Positions 21,352 through 34,319 of a stretch of 64,000 nucleotides of DNA are shown here, one piece after another (the stretch's first letter is position 1; each line of letters opens with the position of its first letter). The notes beneath the pieces are model-generated. The model saw only the letters and a program-made list of their open reading frames with translations. It searched no databases and was not told the origin of the DNA. The translations under genes and the position numbers were made by a program. This stretch comes from Arabidopsis thaliana (taxonomy: Eukaryota > Streptophyta > Magnoliopsida > Brassicales > Brassicaceae), in NCBI RefSeq assembly GCF_000001735.4, contig NC_003075.7, positions 12,835,001 to 12,899,000 of the forward strand, written 5' to 3'.

Positions 21352-24300
21352 TTTGGTTATTTTGTGAATGAGCGAGCTCTTCAGTATCTTTCTACTTTTG
21401 AATGGGAGTGTCGGAGAAAACTAATAAGGAAACAAGAGAAGGGAAAATATATAGAGATCTTCGACTCTTGATTCCTCTATTTGAGTTTTCTTCGATATGA
21501 ATTAACTAGCGAGGCCAATGGTTCACTATATATAGAGACATGGTAATATGTGTAATGGTTCCATGCTTATATGCTAGGGACGTCGTCGTTTCGTGGTAAA
21601 AGAGAGAGAAGAACATCGCAGATTGACGGTCTCAGATATTTCTATGGTTTTTAAAAATGGAAAATATTCGATAATTTTATGTGGTATGCACTCTTGGCGT
21701 GTATTATTTTGGTGTCAAACTTTTATGCCAAACCTTGGTTTATATTATTATCGTAGTCATTTAAGTGACCTTTCTTTTTCCTTTAAACCAAATAAAAATA
21801 AATGAGCTTTTAATATAGGCGTTACTAAACTGCAAAGAAACCCTTAAAACTTATTGGTAATTTGTTCCTTTGGCATGACCAATAATATAATTAAACCATT
21901 GATCGGCTGATAGCTTTCTAGCTAACCATCCAAATAAATAATATATTTAATTTTGATGGTTTTCATCATTGTATTAAAAAACGTAATCTAATTTTCCAAT
22001 ATTCTACCAGGACTCAAACTAGCTAATTAATTAGTTTAGATATTTGTTCTCCGTACACATGTAAGATATAACTACATCTTTTTGTTGCCATCATATAACT
22101 ACGCGCGTTATGTAAACTATCCAAGCTTGCATTGTAAAATATATATACTATAAACACGTTTCAACGTTTTCTACTATTGATAATAACTAAGAAAAAAAAA
22201 TTATTAAACACAACATAAGAATATTTTATAAAAATGCATCTCATTTTAAAAATAAAAATTCAATTCATGTATCACTTAAATTTAATACACTCCTGGAGCA
22301 AAAATATTGATTGCAAAAGTTCTAGTTCCCATTCCATCTCCAACCCGAATCGTTACATACCGAATTAAGTTCCATTAACCATGCGTGTTTGCTCGTTTTG
22401 TTCATCATACCAGTAAAAATGAACGTTTAGGTGTCCGCCACGTGTGACATATTTTATGTTGTCTCCGAGCACTCTTGAACTTCATGATTAGGCAGCCAAA
22501 ATTAGGTCCGTAACTAATTTTATTTTATTAGCTCTCATAACAACAAATAATATCTTGTCCCTGTGATAATGTATATAAACGCGTCGAGAAGAAAGCAAAC
22601 AATATAAATTGTATAAAACAAAGAATAGTGCGTTTCATCTTAGACGCGACTGTCGCGTGTGTAAACCGTATAGGGTAAGATTCACCATCATGCTTCTTGA
22701 TGCTCCACTTGACTACTTTCATGTTAATCTTATTATCTACACAAATATTATCGTATCCAACACCAATCTTCAACTAATTTTAAAAAATCATGCTTTATAT
22801 TTCTATAATAATATAATTTTATAACCGAACCAAAATTTTAACAAAAATTAGTAATATGCAACTAGTTAAGCTTTTGGAATTAATTATACTATGATATGTC
22901 TAGGTTGTAATTAAGCTTTAATTTTACCGTAATACAACTTCTCACTCCACTTATAGAGAGTAATTATACACTAGGGAAATGAAAGGTGGCATGTTAAAAT
23001 GTTGAGTTAGAAGTTCAAGCTATGAATATTGTAATCAATACCACTACTTTGAGGGAGTATGGCCAGGTGATGCCTCATGACCGCCGTCAGATTTTTACGT
23101 GTTTTTATGTAAAGTATAAAGTGCAAAGTTGGTCAAAATGAGCTAGTCACAATTTACTTTCATTGTCCTTTAGCATTCCAAGACAGATTCTTAGGTAAAT
23201 GCAAATTAATTCGAATATCACCTGGCGTGATATAGTATCTTGACGGTCCCGATTATGCAACATTAACCGATCGGGGCACATGGACCATATCACCATGATC
23301 TCTCCCAAGAGTTCTCCCAGACATTATTGCTGTCTCCCTTGTTTTTAAACTTTTATTGCCAAGGATTCAATTGTGTAGGTTAACAACTCTTGTAAAACCT
23401 GTTTGTTCATTTCTAATGATATTTACATGCGTAGCAAAAACAAAATGGACCATGTCACTGTTGCTAAATATGCTGAAAATTAACATGTTTCATGTAAAAC
23501 TTCTTATTCGTAACAATTGCTATACAGTATACTTGGTTATATATATAACATCAACACATCAATATATTATTCGATATCTAATGAAATAATTCAGTCAAAA
23601 AATCATCATTTTGGCAAACAATATAACCTGTGACAGATACTGTTGTGAGTGGCTTCAAAACCATACTCAATTTGTGTAAAGTGGGGTGCTGTCACAAGGG
23701 TTAAATTACGTACCATCAATTATTTGATATTTTGTATAGCATTCATGCATTCCCAAGACCACCGTAGAAAATGTCAAAGAAAAATAAAACGAGTTACAAA
23801 AATGTAACAGAACTTTAGCAGCAAACACGTACAGCCAATGCTAAATCTTAGATCTTACACAAATCTAAACTCTTGTTTTCTCTACACCAAACTCTTTTAC
23901 CAACAATGAGATCTCTAAACTTGGCAAATCTGAAAACTTTTGTTTACTCGACACCAAACAGTTCGGGTGATGTATTCTCTGTAAAAACATAATTAATAAG
24001 TGAAATTGGTTATTAAATTTTGTTGTCACATACAGTTAATATATATTTTAATCAAATTGTAAGCAAATTAGAGATTAAAAAAAGGGAACTTCAGTTAAGT
24101 AATATTTAGTTTATAAGCCTATACTATCAATTCACATAATGGATTCATTAAAAATGTGAAAAAGTTAAAATATAACAAATATTATTTACCTATCAAAAGA
24201 GAAACAGAAAATGTATGGTTGAAATAAAAAAGCGTTTGAAAATGATTGACTTATGAAACCCATTTGCATGTTGATTCTTATTACCACCTTTCGTTGTGGT

Positions 24301-25804
24301 CTCACTTACTTAATTAAAGACAAATAAAATGATTAATATTTTGTTGAATTAAATAAGTAAGTGATTAGCAAATGAAACTTTTGCTTTATGGAGTCTTGGT
24401 GGTTCTTCTTCGGTCAAAGGGAGTGGTTCCATCCAACCATGCAGATTCCTTATTAAGCGGTTAAAATTCGTTCCCAACCATTATTTTCCTCTTCCTCACT
24501 TTCTCCACTCTTTTCCCGAATCCGAATTCAAATATTGAACTAAGACTCTGAGAGATGTCAGCAAAATAAATTACTGTAAAGAGTATAATATGCTTCAATG
24601 TTCCATGCAAATACAAAGCTAATATATCAGAGAATATTGAGATTGTGGTCTAATTGGCTTCATTAAAAAAAAAGTTATATAGTTATTCTGCTTATTAGGA
24701 ATGGTGTTTGGGTTATAACATCCAATTTCTCAAAGATAAATCCCATTGAAAGACAATTTTCTTATTTTTCAGTATAAACTGTTACCCTTAATTCATCGTC
24801 CACTTAAAGTGCTTTACCCATTACTTAGTAGATATTTCCCACATTAGTTTTTTTTTTTCCTTTTGTCTTCACCTTTGATATTCAATATATGGTCGTTATG
24901 GACCTTATGGTTGAGTTTAAGAGTTTGACTAAATTATTTCTTCCTTCACATCACAACCTTTATCACAATAGTCTTCCAGAATTTCAAATCAGCAATAAGA
25001 AATTTGTCGTTTATAAGAATTGAGGGAGCACCACCCTTTTCGTTTTACATATCGAAATAATCTGAAAAAAATTCTGGTCACGTTGTTTTAAGAAACTGTC
25101 ACCAAAATTGATCAAATCCTGTTAAGCTGTCAATGTCATGCTGCAAGACGGTTTTTGATGTTTTCGTCTATTTTTTTTATATAATAGAGGTTTAATATAG
25201 TTAGGCTTCTTCTAATTCCGTATTTTTCGAATAGAGTTTTCCACATCCATTTGGAAAGTCATCAACATCTACGATAAGCTTAATGAGCATTCGCCGCAGG
25301 ATTAGAAAATACGCGTCAAAGTAAAATCTCCCTTGCGGATTGCCTATAGCCATTTCTAAATTCATATCATCAACGTCCTAGTCAGTTTTGAGTACAATGT
25401 ACATTGGTTCGGAACTAGTTAAGGATGTCTCTGTGTTTCCTCTAGTCACTTATCTCTTAACTTATATCCTGAGTCATCCCCAAAACATAAGCAACCATCC
25501 AAACTCCTTTGTACAAAAAGGTTGTTGTACCATTCATTAAGGGGCAATGTTGCTCGCTCAGCTAATAAACCTCTGCATCACACATGTGCATAATAACAAC
25601 TTATCCATAGCTCTCTCTCCCATATGAATTTCCAAGTGCTTATATGCCACAACAAAGATAAATATATAGTTGATCAAATATAATAAAGACTTTAAAGTCT
25701 GGTCGTTTATAACTTAGCAGATTAAAAAGTCTACTCTACGCAGCCATTTAAATGCTAACAATATGTAGTCTTGACACCTGATTTTGCAGTTAAATATGGC
25801 TCAG
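21352..25804. other. Large AT-rich spacer upstream of SWEET14
   Basis: About 4.4 kb without a supportable gene, the largest gap in the window. Strongly AT-rich with oligo-A and oligo-T runs. A short ORF of 54 codons at 25201-25365 (minus) stands out slightly by composition. At 23965-23990 there is a match of about 20 bases to AMY1 near 17787, too short to interpret. It may hold distal SWEET14 control sequence. Confidence 0.6.
25201..25365 (-). other. Isolated 54-codon ORF of unknown status
   Basis: Minus-strand ORF from ATG 25365 to TAA 25201, starting MNLEMAIGNPQGRFYFDAYF and ending YSKNTELEEA. It lies in a 250-base patch less AT-rich than its surroundings and preceded by a stop just upstream, so it could be the remnant of an exon. 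No domain recognised, no splice sites assigned. Confidence 0.2.
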
Positions 25805-26932
25805 TCAGTACCCAATATCAGCAGGATCACCAATGTACTCGGCGACTTGGTCAAGTTTAACATGAAGCATCTCCTGGCTATCTGCATCGCAAACCACACC
25901 AGTTTCCTTATCCAAATCTTTCTCAACTAGTCTCCCATACACACCCTTATGTCTACCAGACAGAACCAACACAGACCCTCCTCGCCTGGGCAATGCAGTC
26001 TCAAGCAACTCCTGATCAATCCCTTGAACCAACTCCTGCGTCTCATCCATAGCAATATCACAACTTGTTGGCCCAACCACATCAGTCACCACTGCTTTCT
26101 TAAGATACAATCTCCCACCTTTAACATCCTTGCTTATTATTCTCACCTTTATATGACTCCTAAGCCATGAGGTCTTCTCTCTCGTCTCTCTAGTTTGACC
26201 TCTATAGTTCTGCTTACAGGCTTTAACTTCAGTGCGACTCTCTCCCTCTGTTTCTCTATTACGTTTTCTCACAACTCTATCTTTCTCCATATTTTCAATC
26301 TTGTTGATACCAACTTTCACTTCCTCATGGCTTCCAGAACCAACAAGTTTATTATCTATCATCTTCATGGCTTTGTCCGATTTACCAAAGCCAAATCCTT
26401 CATTACCAGACCACTTCTCGTATTCAACAATCTTAACATCCTCTTTAGCTTTAAGACCAATCCCCTGGCCTGGTTTCCACCCATACCCAGCCAGTAACGC
26501 CTCTCCAAAGCCATCCACAGGAAAGCTCTCGAAATCCTCTTTTTCCGGAGCATCAGGGAGTGACTCCAAATCTGTCCTCATGCTTTTCAGTAACATCTTC
26601 TCCACAGGCTCTGGCTTCTCAACGTTCTCGACTTTCTGTCGCAGATTCAGACCGTACGTAATGTTGTTATCTGAGCCATCGCCAGAGGGGATCTCGGCCT
26701 CGAATTGGAGACCTGAAGCTGATGGAAGCGGTAGATCAATGCTCCTGTAGGACCTCCGACGATCCTCAATGGGAGGTATAACGTATTTCGGTTTGGAGTC
26801 GGTTAGGGTTTCGGAAGGATCGAATTCGGTGACGAACTGCTTGAGATTTCCTGCACCGATGCAGTCTTTCCTGTCGGAATTCAGACTAACTCTGGATTTC
26901 GATTTGGGAGGGAGAGAGAAAGAGAGCTTCAT
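25805..26932 (-). CDS. G-patch and KOW domain nuclear protein (MOS2-like)
   Basis: Intronless ORF of 375 aa (probably AT4G25020). It starts with MKLSFSLPPKSKSRVSL, the conserved N-terminal motif of plant MOS2 and animal GPKOW proteins, has a G-patch at about 138-182 (DGFGEALLAGYGWKPGQGIG) and KOW-type sequence in the C-terminal half (KTSWLRSHIKVRIISKDVKG and later RRGGSVLVLSGRHKGVYGRL). GPKOW/MOS2 proteins bind RNA and act with the spliceosome; Arabidopsis MOS2 is also needed for miRNA maturation and innate immunity. MOS2 itself is encoded elsewhere, and lack of introns in both suggests an old retrocopy or duplication. The start is the first ATG and matches the family N-terminus. At 375 aa it is somewhat shorter than MOS2. 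Confidence 0.88.
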   Translation of the reverse strand: MKLSFSLPPKSKSRVSLNSDRKDCIGAGNLKQFVTEFDPSETLTDSKPKYVIPPIEDRRRSYRSIDLPLPSASGLQFEAEIPSGDGSDNNITYGLNLRQKVENVEKPEPVEKMLLKSMRTDLESLPDAPEKEDFESFPVDGFGEALLAGYGWKPGQGIGLKAKEDVKIVEYEKWSGNEGFGFGKSDKAMKMIDNKLVGSGSHEEVKVGINKIENMEKDRVVRKRNRETEGESRTEVKACKQNYRGQTRETREKTSWLRSHIKVRIISKDVKGGRLYLKKAVVTDVVGPTSCDIAMDETQELVQGIDQELLETALPRRGGSVLVLSGRHKGVYGRLVEKDLDKETGVVCDADSQEMLHVKLDQVAEYIGDPADIGY

Positions 26933-29770
26933 GGTGATGATTGTTACCTAGGAAATTATCCGGCGAGAGTCGCTACAGTCGACACTTTTGGTTTTGAGAG
27001 GTGGTAATTCATCATATAACCAGTTTACTGGGCCTATGGGCCATCCCTCATTTAGCACGTGTCTTCCTTTTTTGTTTTGCCTATGGGCCAGGGTTTTTAT
27101 TTTTTGTTTTGTCTGTTATTAACACTTCTATTATTATTATTATTTTTATTTTTATTTTTAAAAAACACTAACTTCAGAAAAAATAAAAATAAAAACCTTC
27201 AGTAAATCTTATAAAAATCAGGTCTCGAATCCACTACGTTTCAGTTTTCACTCATTTATGCGTTCATTATCATTTTATCGACAATTATTGTGAAAGCGTG
27301 GTGGGGTTGAGACATCATAAAAAAATTTAATTTCAATTCTTAAAACGATGTCGTTTTTAAGTTATAGCATCAAATACGTGTTATTTTGACTCAGCAACCG
27401 TAACAGTTGACTATTACCCATTATTTACGATTTTGAATTGTGCAGTAACTGTAAAGTCCAGATATAAAATTCAAATTTTTTGAAGTTTGAATATGAATTA
27501 ATCCTATAATTTATTCGCGTATGAAAATATACTTAACAGATTTTAAGGATATGAAAATACTTTTTACTTCATATGCATATGTATATACTTGTTTGAACTT
27601 TAAAGTCAATGGAGAAAATACACTAGAGGTTACAGGTGCTGCCGCTGCAATGCAACATGTCGTTTATATAGTAACTGATAGAAACTATCAACTAAAGTCT
27701 CATCACTAAATTTTCCTTAAAACTTATTACATTACTCACTACTACACAATGCATTAAAAATAACATATTTGAAAGTATATTGTGTATGCTAATTTTTGAT
27801 GTGTACTTAAATCTCATTATTGGTATATAAGTAAAGAACTTTAAAAACTAAAGATAGGCAGTAAAACAAATCATACATAAAATTTACGTTGAAATTAGTT
27901 TGAATCAAATTTGCGATCTACAGTTTTCGTGTAAAACTAATCAAAGAAAAACGATTCAAAATAACCAATATATTTTGAAATGATGATTAAAACTTGGCGA
28001 CAAATGAAATAAAAATAAACAATGGGAAAAAGTTTTGTGTTGTTGACCAATTAGAGACCAAAAGACTGGTTTTTGTAGTAAAAAGCAGATTACGTACAAA
28101 ACAATTTAGCGGGTGGGTATATGGAATTTAGGTTCAGAATATTTTCTTCCTTTTAGGATTAGGGTTTGTCTTGCAATTTAGGATGTTATTGGACATCTGT
28201 TCAATTATGGATAGGTGGGAATAGGGTTTGAGTCTCACATATAAATCCTTGAATTTTCCACTACCATGTACATCTATATATGAAACTTCATAAAGTCCGA
28301 TTTAACAAGTTTGCAGTATGGCGAGATCTGTTTTGGCATCTTAGAAACAAAGCTTAACACTAATACAAAAATAAATATTCGTCAAGAACAAGAGTAGATG
28401 ACAAACAAGCTAAAGGAGGAGGAAAACAACTAAGATAACTAGCAAAAGATAGCATTTCATACTACAAGTATAAGGTAAAAATAATAAAGGCACAAAAATA
28501 CCCGGAGAAGGCATTTCTTTTGGGTCTCTTCAGGTGTCTCACTCTTAAACTTCTTGATCATCTTCTCATTCTCAAAGGAGGTGTCGCTCTAGTCTTTACC
28601 TCATACATTCTTTTGTTCATTTTCTCTTTCTTATTTTTTTTTTTTTTTCAACTTTCGTTTAATGTGGAGATTTAATATGTAATTCTTATCTAAAAGATAA
28701 TTAACTTTTTGCTTATGTTTTGCTTATTTTTAGTCTTTTTTTTTGTTAATATAGTTTCTTTGTTTTTGTTTATTTATTTTTAATAATTGTAGACAAAAAT
28801 AATTATTAGGTTTTTAAATTAGTTTGATGTTTTTAAGCAATATAGTTGTTGGCGGCGGAGGAATACATGTACTGAAGATAAACACAGTTAAACCTTTTTA
28901 GTAACCGAACCGACCCATTTGGATTGAGATAAAATACAATCGAATAGTTTGAGTCTTAGATTGGGTTTGGTTTGGGTCGGTTTGAGTTCGGTTGGGTTGG
29001 GTCGGTTCGGTTAAAATGCCCACCCCTACTTTCCCATCATCCCCTTGACAAATTAATAACCAAATTAGTCATAATCCAATCTTTCAACATGAAAACCGGA
29101 ATATGAGGGTCAAAGCGGACCCATTAAGAGAAAAGGTGGGTCAGTTGACACACCTTAAATCTACAAATAAAGTTTAATGCATGAAATTTGTTAAAGAGAT
29201 AATAGCTAAGTTGGTTTATCATGTGTCATTGACACCCCCATTATCCAAGTTCAATCCTTCCCTATGTACTTTTTCGTAAAAAATTTCTTTTTATATATTA
29301 AACGAAAAAACTATTGACTCAGGTAAAAATCTTTCCTGGGTCCGCCGGTCAACGAGGAGGAAACACGACGGAATGAGAGAGAGAAGTTGGTGGCCTAATT
29401 TTTGTAGGAGAAAAAACACACAGAAAGAAAAGTAAAATGTTGACAAAATGGGGTTGGGAAATTGAGAATAAAAATTCAAAGAAGGCATGCATATTGCAAT
29501 AATAATGTGCGATTTGTCAAACAAGTGGGGCTGTGAGAGAGAGCGCGTGGTCAGCACGAAGAAGAAGCAGGTACAGAGTTTTATCACCAGCTATCTATCT
29601 TTGGTTTGTTCTTAAATAATAATCAAACGCCATCTCTCTCTATTCTCTATCTATCTTCTCCACGTTACTACCACCTAACCTCTCATCCACCTTTTCTCCT
29701 TTAAGCATATTTCATTTCATCTCCGAAAGGAATTGTATCGTTCCTCACACACGCCTCTCATCTCTTATCC
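26933..29770. other. Spacer between the MOS2-like gene and the next plus-strand gene
   Basis: AT-rich intergenic DNA with divergent promoters at each end. 28900-29030 is a purine-rich run of GGTTTGGGT/GGTTCGGTT type repeats ending in TGCCCACCCCTA, which resembles a hAT-type transposon terminus. 29640-29770 is a CT-rich leader exon of the gene at 30336, ending at a donor at 29771 (leader intron 29771-30306). Confidence 0.55.
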
Positions 29771-30335
29771 GTAAGTTTTGTTTCTCTTTTCTCTATTGAT
29801 GTACCCTTTTGCCCATATTTGTGCTTGTGAACTCGCATTTGATCGTTTATGCTAGATCTGGTTTGGGTTTAGTCGTTTAGATGCTCGTCAAGCTCCCTTT
29901 GAATCACTAGTGCTCTTAGACTCTTATATTTACTGATTTGGAATTTTGTAATTCAAAAGTCCGAGTCTTTTGATGAACCCCCGTGCCGACCACACGATTG
30001 CTTTCAATTTGGGCTTCTTCTTAATTTTGGTGAACTATTGAGGATTTTTGCAAGTTTCTGTGTGAATCCTAGAGTAGAATGACTCAAAAATGATTTCTTT
30101 TGATTCAATTATATGCGATTGTTAATGTCTTTGAGGTTCTATGATCTGGAATTAGATTTTGGTATTATCTTAGTATATCAAAGCTTAGATGATGTTTCTT
30201 TAGCATGTAACTACTATTGTCCATATAAATTGCATAACTCATTTAACTTTCGAGCATTCTCTGCGTCTCGATTACTTATATGGTTCCTTTGTTTGTTTTT
30301 GTTCAGATTCTTGTCCTTTTTTCAGCTCAACAAGA

Positions 30336-31638
30336 ATGGATAATTGTACTGGAGAAAATCCCATGGCTTCTCAGTTGAACATTCTCCGATGCCCGTTCTT
30401 GAGGAACATCAATGAGCCCACTAACCTCTCTTTCTCTTCATCCTTGCCTTTTCCCATCCCTGTAAGTAACCGTCTGTTGGTTCACTCCATATTGACATTT
30501 CTTATAGATTCTGATCTTGTCTCATCATATATATAGGCAAGAGCTGGGAAAGGACCTATATTTGAAGATGGTCCCAATTTTGATACGGCGTTTAGGCTTT
30601 TCCATGGCCAAGATGGAGTTGTCCCTCTCTCTGACACCGCTCGAACTGAAGCCCAGAAGCCTGTGCCTGTATTCCATCCACTTGCTGCTAAGGCGGCCAC
30701 TATTAGTCTCTCATCCTTTGGATCTGGAGGGCCTTTTGGATTTGATGCATTTTCTGACATGTTTAAAAATCAAAAGAAGAAGTCAGATTCATCCAAAAAT
30801 AAGGTAAAGGTTTTATGAGTTTCTTGCTCAACATTTATCTTTTAAAACTGATGTGCATAGGTAAAGAAATGTGTCTAAGGAAATAGTTAAGCTTCTAAGA
30901 TTGCTTAAGTAGTATGCAATGTGTTGGCTTATGAGATAGAAAATCATGATATTTCTTTTCTCTTAGAGCACCGCTTAATTGTTGTTTCTCTTTCAGGGAG
31001 GAAACCACGAAGCCATGGGCGACGAATGGCTTAAAACAGGAAACTGCCCAATAGCAAAATCATATCGAGCTGTAAGTGGTGTGGCACCACTTGTGGCAAA
31101 GATCCTGCAACCCCCTCCAGGCATGAAATTTAAATGCCCTCAAGCAATAGTCACAGCTCGAGCAGCGATATCAAAAACACCTTTCGCCAAGAACCTCCGT
31201 CCACAACCTTTACCAGCTAAAGTACTAGTGATCGGGATGCTGGGCATGGCGTTAAATGTGCCTTTAGGGGTCTGGAGAGAGCACACTGAAAAGTTTTCGG
31301 CATCTTGGTTTATAGCTCTTCACGCAGCGGTTCCATTCATAGGAATACTGAGAAAGTCAGTGTTGATGCCTAAAACAGCTATGGTATTCACCATAGCAGC
31401 ATCAGTTTTGGGACAGGTGATTGGGTCAAGAGCAGAGAGGCGGAGACTCAAGTCTGTAGCTGAGAAGAAGTTGACATTGGAGGTACCAAATCCGTCTTCT
31501 GTTGAAGCAGATCAGATGCAATTTGCCGGAGTTTCATCAGATGGAAGATGCGGTGATAAAGTGGTGATGAAGTGGAATCCCATGATGCTTGATGTTGCAA
31601 GCCCTGTGTCTTCCGGAGCAGCTACTGTTGTCTGCTAA
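30336..31638 (+). CDS. Conserved plant membrane protein of unknown function
   Basis: Three coding exons, 30336-30461, 30537-30803 and 30997-31638, give 344 aa (probably AT4G25030). The N-terminal 130 residues are polar and low complexity (LSFSSSLPFPIP, KNQKKKSDSSKNK). The C-terminal half has a conserved soluble segment (MGDEWLKTGNCPIAKSYRAV, PPPGMKFKCPQAIVTARAAI) and about three hydrophobic helices: KVLVIGMLGMALNVPLGVW (about 206-224), WFIALHAAVPFIGIL and AMVFTIAASVLGQVIG. I do not recognise a catalytic domain; a kinase label that I associate with this locus is not supported by any kinase motif here. A 5' UTR intron (29771-30306) precedes the start. The family is found across land plants; function unknown. 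Confidence 0.85.
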
Positions 31639-33319
31639 AAGGATTTTGTAATTCTCTTCGAGGATTTATATATATAATTGTTTTTCTTGTATTTTTTTCG
31701 GCTGATTGTATTTAAAAAGTTTCTTAATGTTTGAGAAAAACAAGAATAAAGCCATTTTTTAAACTGTTAATTGTATTTTAATGTAAAAGACTTGTTTGAT
31801 TGAATAAAAGGAAAGAGAAGTTGGAAATTTGGTGTTTATGCATCTCATAGGCAAGTTTTCAAATATGAACAATGTTAAATGAGTCGTTCAATAGTGCTTA
31901 TGATATCGTGGTTGCAAAACATCAGTTATAGAGTGGTTGATGGTGTAGTGATTAAACATTGCATTTCGTGATCACTTGTTTGGGTCCACTCTTGCATCCT
32001 TGCTAAACCTACTCCAAAATTGGTAAACCTACTCTGAAGTTTGCAGAACTAGTCTAAAAGATTTTCTTAAAAGGCAGGCCACTAGATAGAAGAGAAATCA
32101 CTTACAAGAGTTTCTTAAACTTTTCTTTTTAAAGATAAGTGATTATGGAACATTAAACTTAAGTTTACTCTCATAACCTCTATTATCATCAAATCTCCTT
32201 CTTAAATTTTTTTTTTTTTTTTTTGAAACAAATGGATTTTATTAAAAATACAAAAAAAATTGTATATTTGGATTACGTCAACTCTTACAATTTTGCTAGT
32301 CTCATAGAAAGATGTCATACAATGCTTGCATGTATTGCTTATAACAGTACGTGTGCTTTTGTTATTTCTTTTCTAGTATTGTAATTGCGTCGTACAAGAA
32401 AACTTATAAGATGCGTCGGAATTCGAAATAAAACAAATAAGGTTGGAATGTATCACATGATTTTCATACGTTTTTACAATTTCTGATAAGTCCCCCTTGG
32501 TATGATGGTATCGACTTTGTTTTCAGAAAGTTGAGTTTGTTTCTTTTCCGAAAACTAACGATGTCAAATAATGTGAATTCACAACATATATAAAAAAATG
32601 ATAAGAAGAGAGCTTAATTTTGAGCGAGTGTTACAAATTAATTAAAAACTGTGTCTAGTTTAACACTTAAAAAAATTGCAATTTAAATGATAACTACCCC
32701 TGGATTATTTTCATAACAATTTTGTACATGAAAGAATTTAAGATAATATATTATTTTACCAAATTAGAAAAGCTAAAAAAATAAGTACTATAATTTGTTG
32801 TATTTAGTGAAAGAATAAATGTTGCTGGGAAAAAAAGTGAAAGAATAAATGCTTTGGGTATATACCTTATATTAAAAACAAAACGAAAAAAAATTAATGA
32901 TATTTGTTACCATATATATTATATACAATCTATAAACAGAAATTAAGATAATTTATCTGAAAAGTGTTTTCAATGAGGAAAATAACAATAAACAGAAAAA
33001 ATGAGGTGTATGTACAAAGATTTGTTACCAAATTTAAAGTATTCAAACAGAAAGTACCCATCTGTTTAGGCAAAGGATTCGATCATCAAACGTCCTACAA
33101 TATCTTGTTTTGCGATCTCACCCACAAATTTATTTCCTATAAATTCTCTTCCTCTGTCTGATCTCTTCTATTCAAGCCCACTTCTTTTCTCTTTCTCTTG
33201 TCTTCGTGGAGTTTTCGGATCTTACACAACAATATCTTTGTCTTACTGTATTTCTTGTCCTTTTTCTTCTTACCTTTCTAACAATTATTAAGAAGAGTAA
33301 AGCTTGAATTTAAATAAAA
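31639..33319. other. AT-rich spacer before the CASP-like gene
   Basis: 3' UTR up to about 31780, then AT-rich DNA. A T-run of about 20 at 32207 followed by TTTGAAACAAATGGATTTTA could be the tail of an old reverse-oriented insertion but no body is recognisable. A short local duplication (GTGAAAGAATAAATG) occurs at 32808 and 32837. The CASP-like promoter and leader occupy about 33150-33319. Confidence 0.5.
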
Positions 33320-34319
33320 ATGATGGGAGACAATGAAGGAAGAAGAACTCCGTTATTGAATCTTGGGGTTCAAGTATCGATGAGAGTGTTAACCATCGGA
33401 GCTGCAATGGCCTCGATGTGGGTCATGATCACTAACCGTGAAGTCGCATCTGTTTATGGCATCGCTTTTGAGGCTAAATACAGCTACTCCTCTGCCTTTA
33501 GGTATATATTTTTTTAAATTTATTCTCCTTTTCTATCATCATCTACTTCTTATTTTATGAAGGTGCAATGATCTAGTTATTGAAATAATTCATATATGAT
33601 ACAACGAAGCATCCATCTGCATGAAATGTCATCATTCACGTTGAAAATATGAAGAAAACAGATCACACATTCGGTAGAAAAGATTGAAAAGATGAACACA
33701 TTTTTCTAAAAAAAAACATCCCTCACGTATGATGTAGGAAGAACAACATGTGGGACAAATCATAATTTGGCATTTTTCATTCATCGATATGATCATCTTT
33801 ATTGAAAGTAAGAGATCGAGTGATTAAAGTGTATGATTTGATGTTTGACAGGTATTTGGTGTACGCACAGATAGCTGTCTGCGCCGCGACATTGTTTACG
33901 CTTGTATGGGCTTGTTTGGCAGTCCGCAGAAGAGGACTTGTTTTTGCACTCTTCTTCTTTGATTTGGTAACTATATTACATGTTTTTGATCTAAACATTT
34001 TCATTTCTATACGTGAATACTCTTTATCTTTTAATTTGAATTAGCATGTTCACAAATTATATAAATAAACGTTTTGAGATGGGTTTGATATTTTGATGTA
34101 CAGCTTACGACTTTGACGGCGATATCAGCTTTCTCTGCTGCCTTCGCGGAAGGTTACGTAGGGAAGTACGGTAACAAACAGGCCGGTTGGCTTCCGATCT
34201 GCGGTTATGTGCATGGTTATTGCAGTCGTGTCACTATCTCCCTCGCTATGTCCTTCGCCTCTTTTATCCTCTTGTTCATCCTTACGGTCTTAACTGCCTC
34301 CGCTGCTCGTCATTACTGA
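33320..34319 (+). CDS. CASP-like four-helix membrane protein
   Basis: Exons 33320-33501, 33852-33966 and 34104-34319 give 170 aa (probably AT4G25040; I believe it is named CASPL1F1). Four hydrophobic helices are visible: VLTIGAAMASMWVMI, YAQIAVCAATLFTLVWACLA, LTTLTAISAFSAAF and ISLAMSFASFILLFILTVL, with short loops, the MARVEL-like topology of the UPF0497/CASP family. CASP proteins scaffold the Casparian strip membrane domain in the endodermis; the CASP-like relatives occupy other plasma membrane regions and mostly have no assigned role. The N-terminal MMGDNEGRRTPLL is cytosolic. Intron phases are those typical for the family. Confidence 0.9.

Noticed and set aside
23960-23995. Short match to AMY1 (GGTGATGTATTCT-type) as an amylase relic
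   Set aside because: About 20 bases only, with no colinear flanking similarity; chance cannot be excluded.
26232-26750. 172-codon plus-strand frame opposite the MOS2-like gene
   Set aside because: Antisense shadow of a conserved coding region; no domain and no promoter logic.
32207-32290. T-run followed by ATTTTATTA as the tail of a LINE insertion
   Set aside because: No body of coding similarity or target duplication could be seen; T-runs are common in this spacer.
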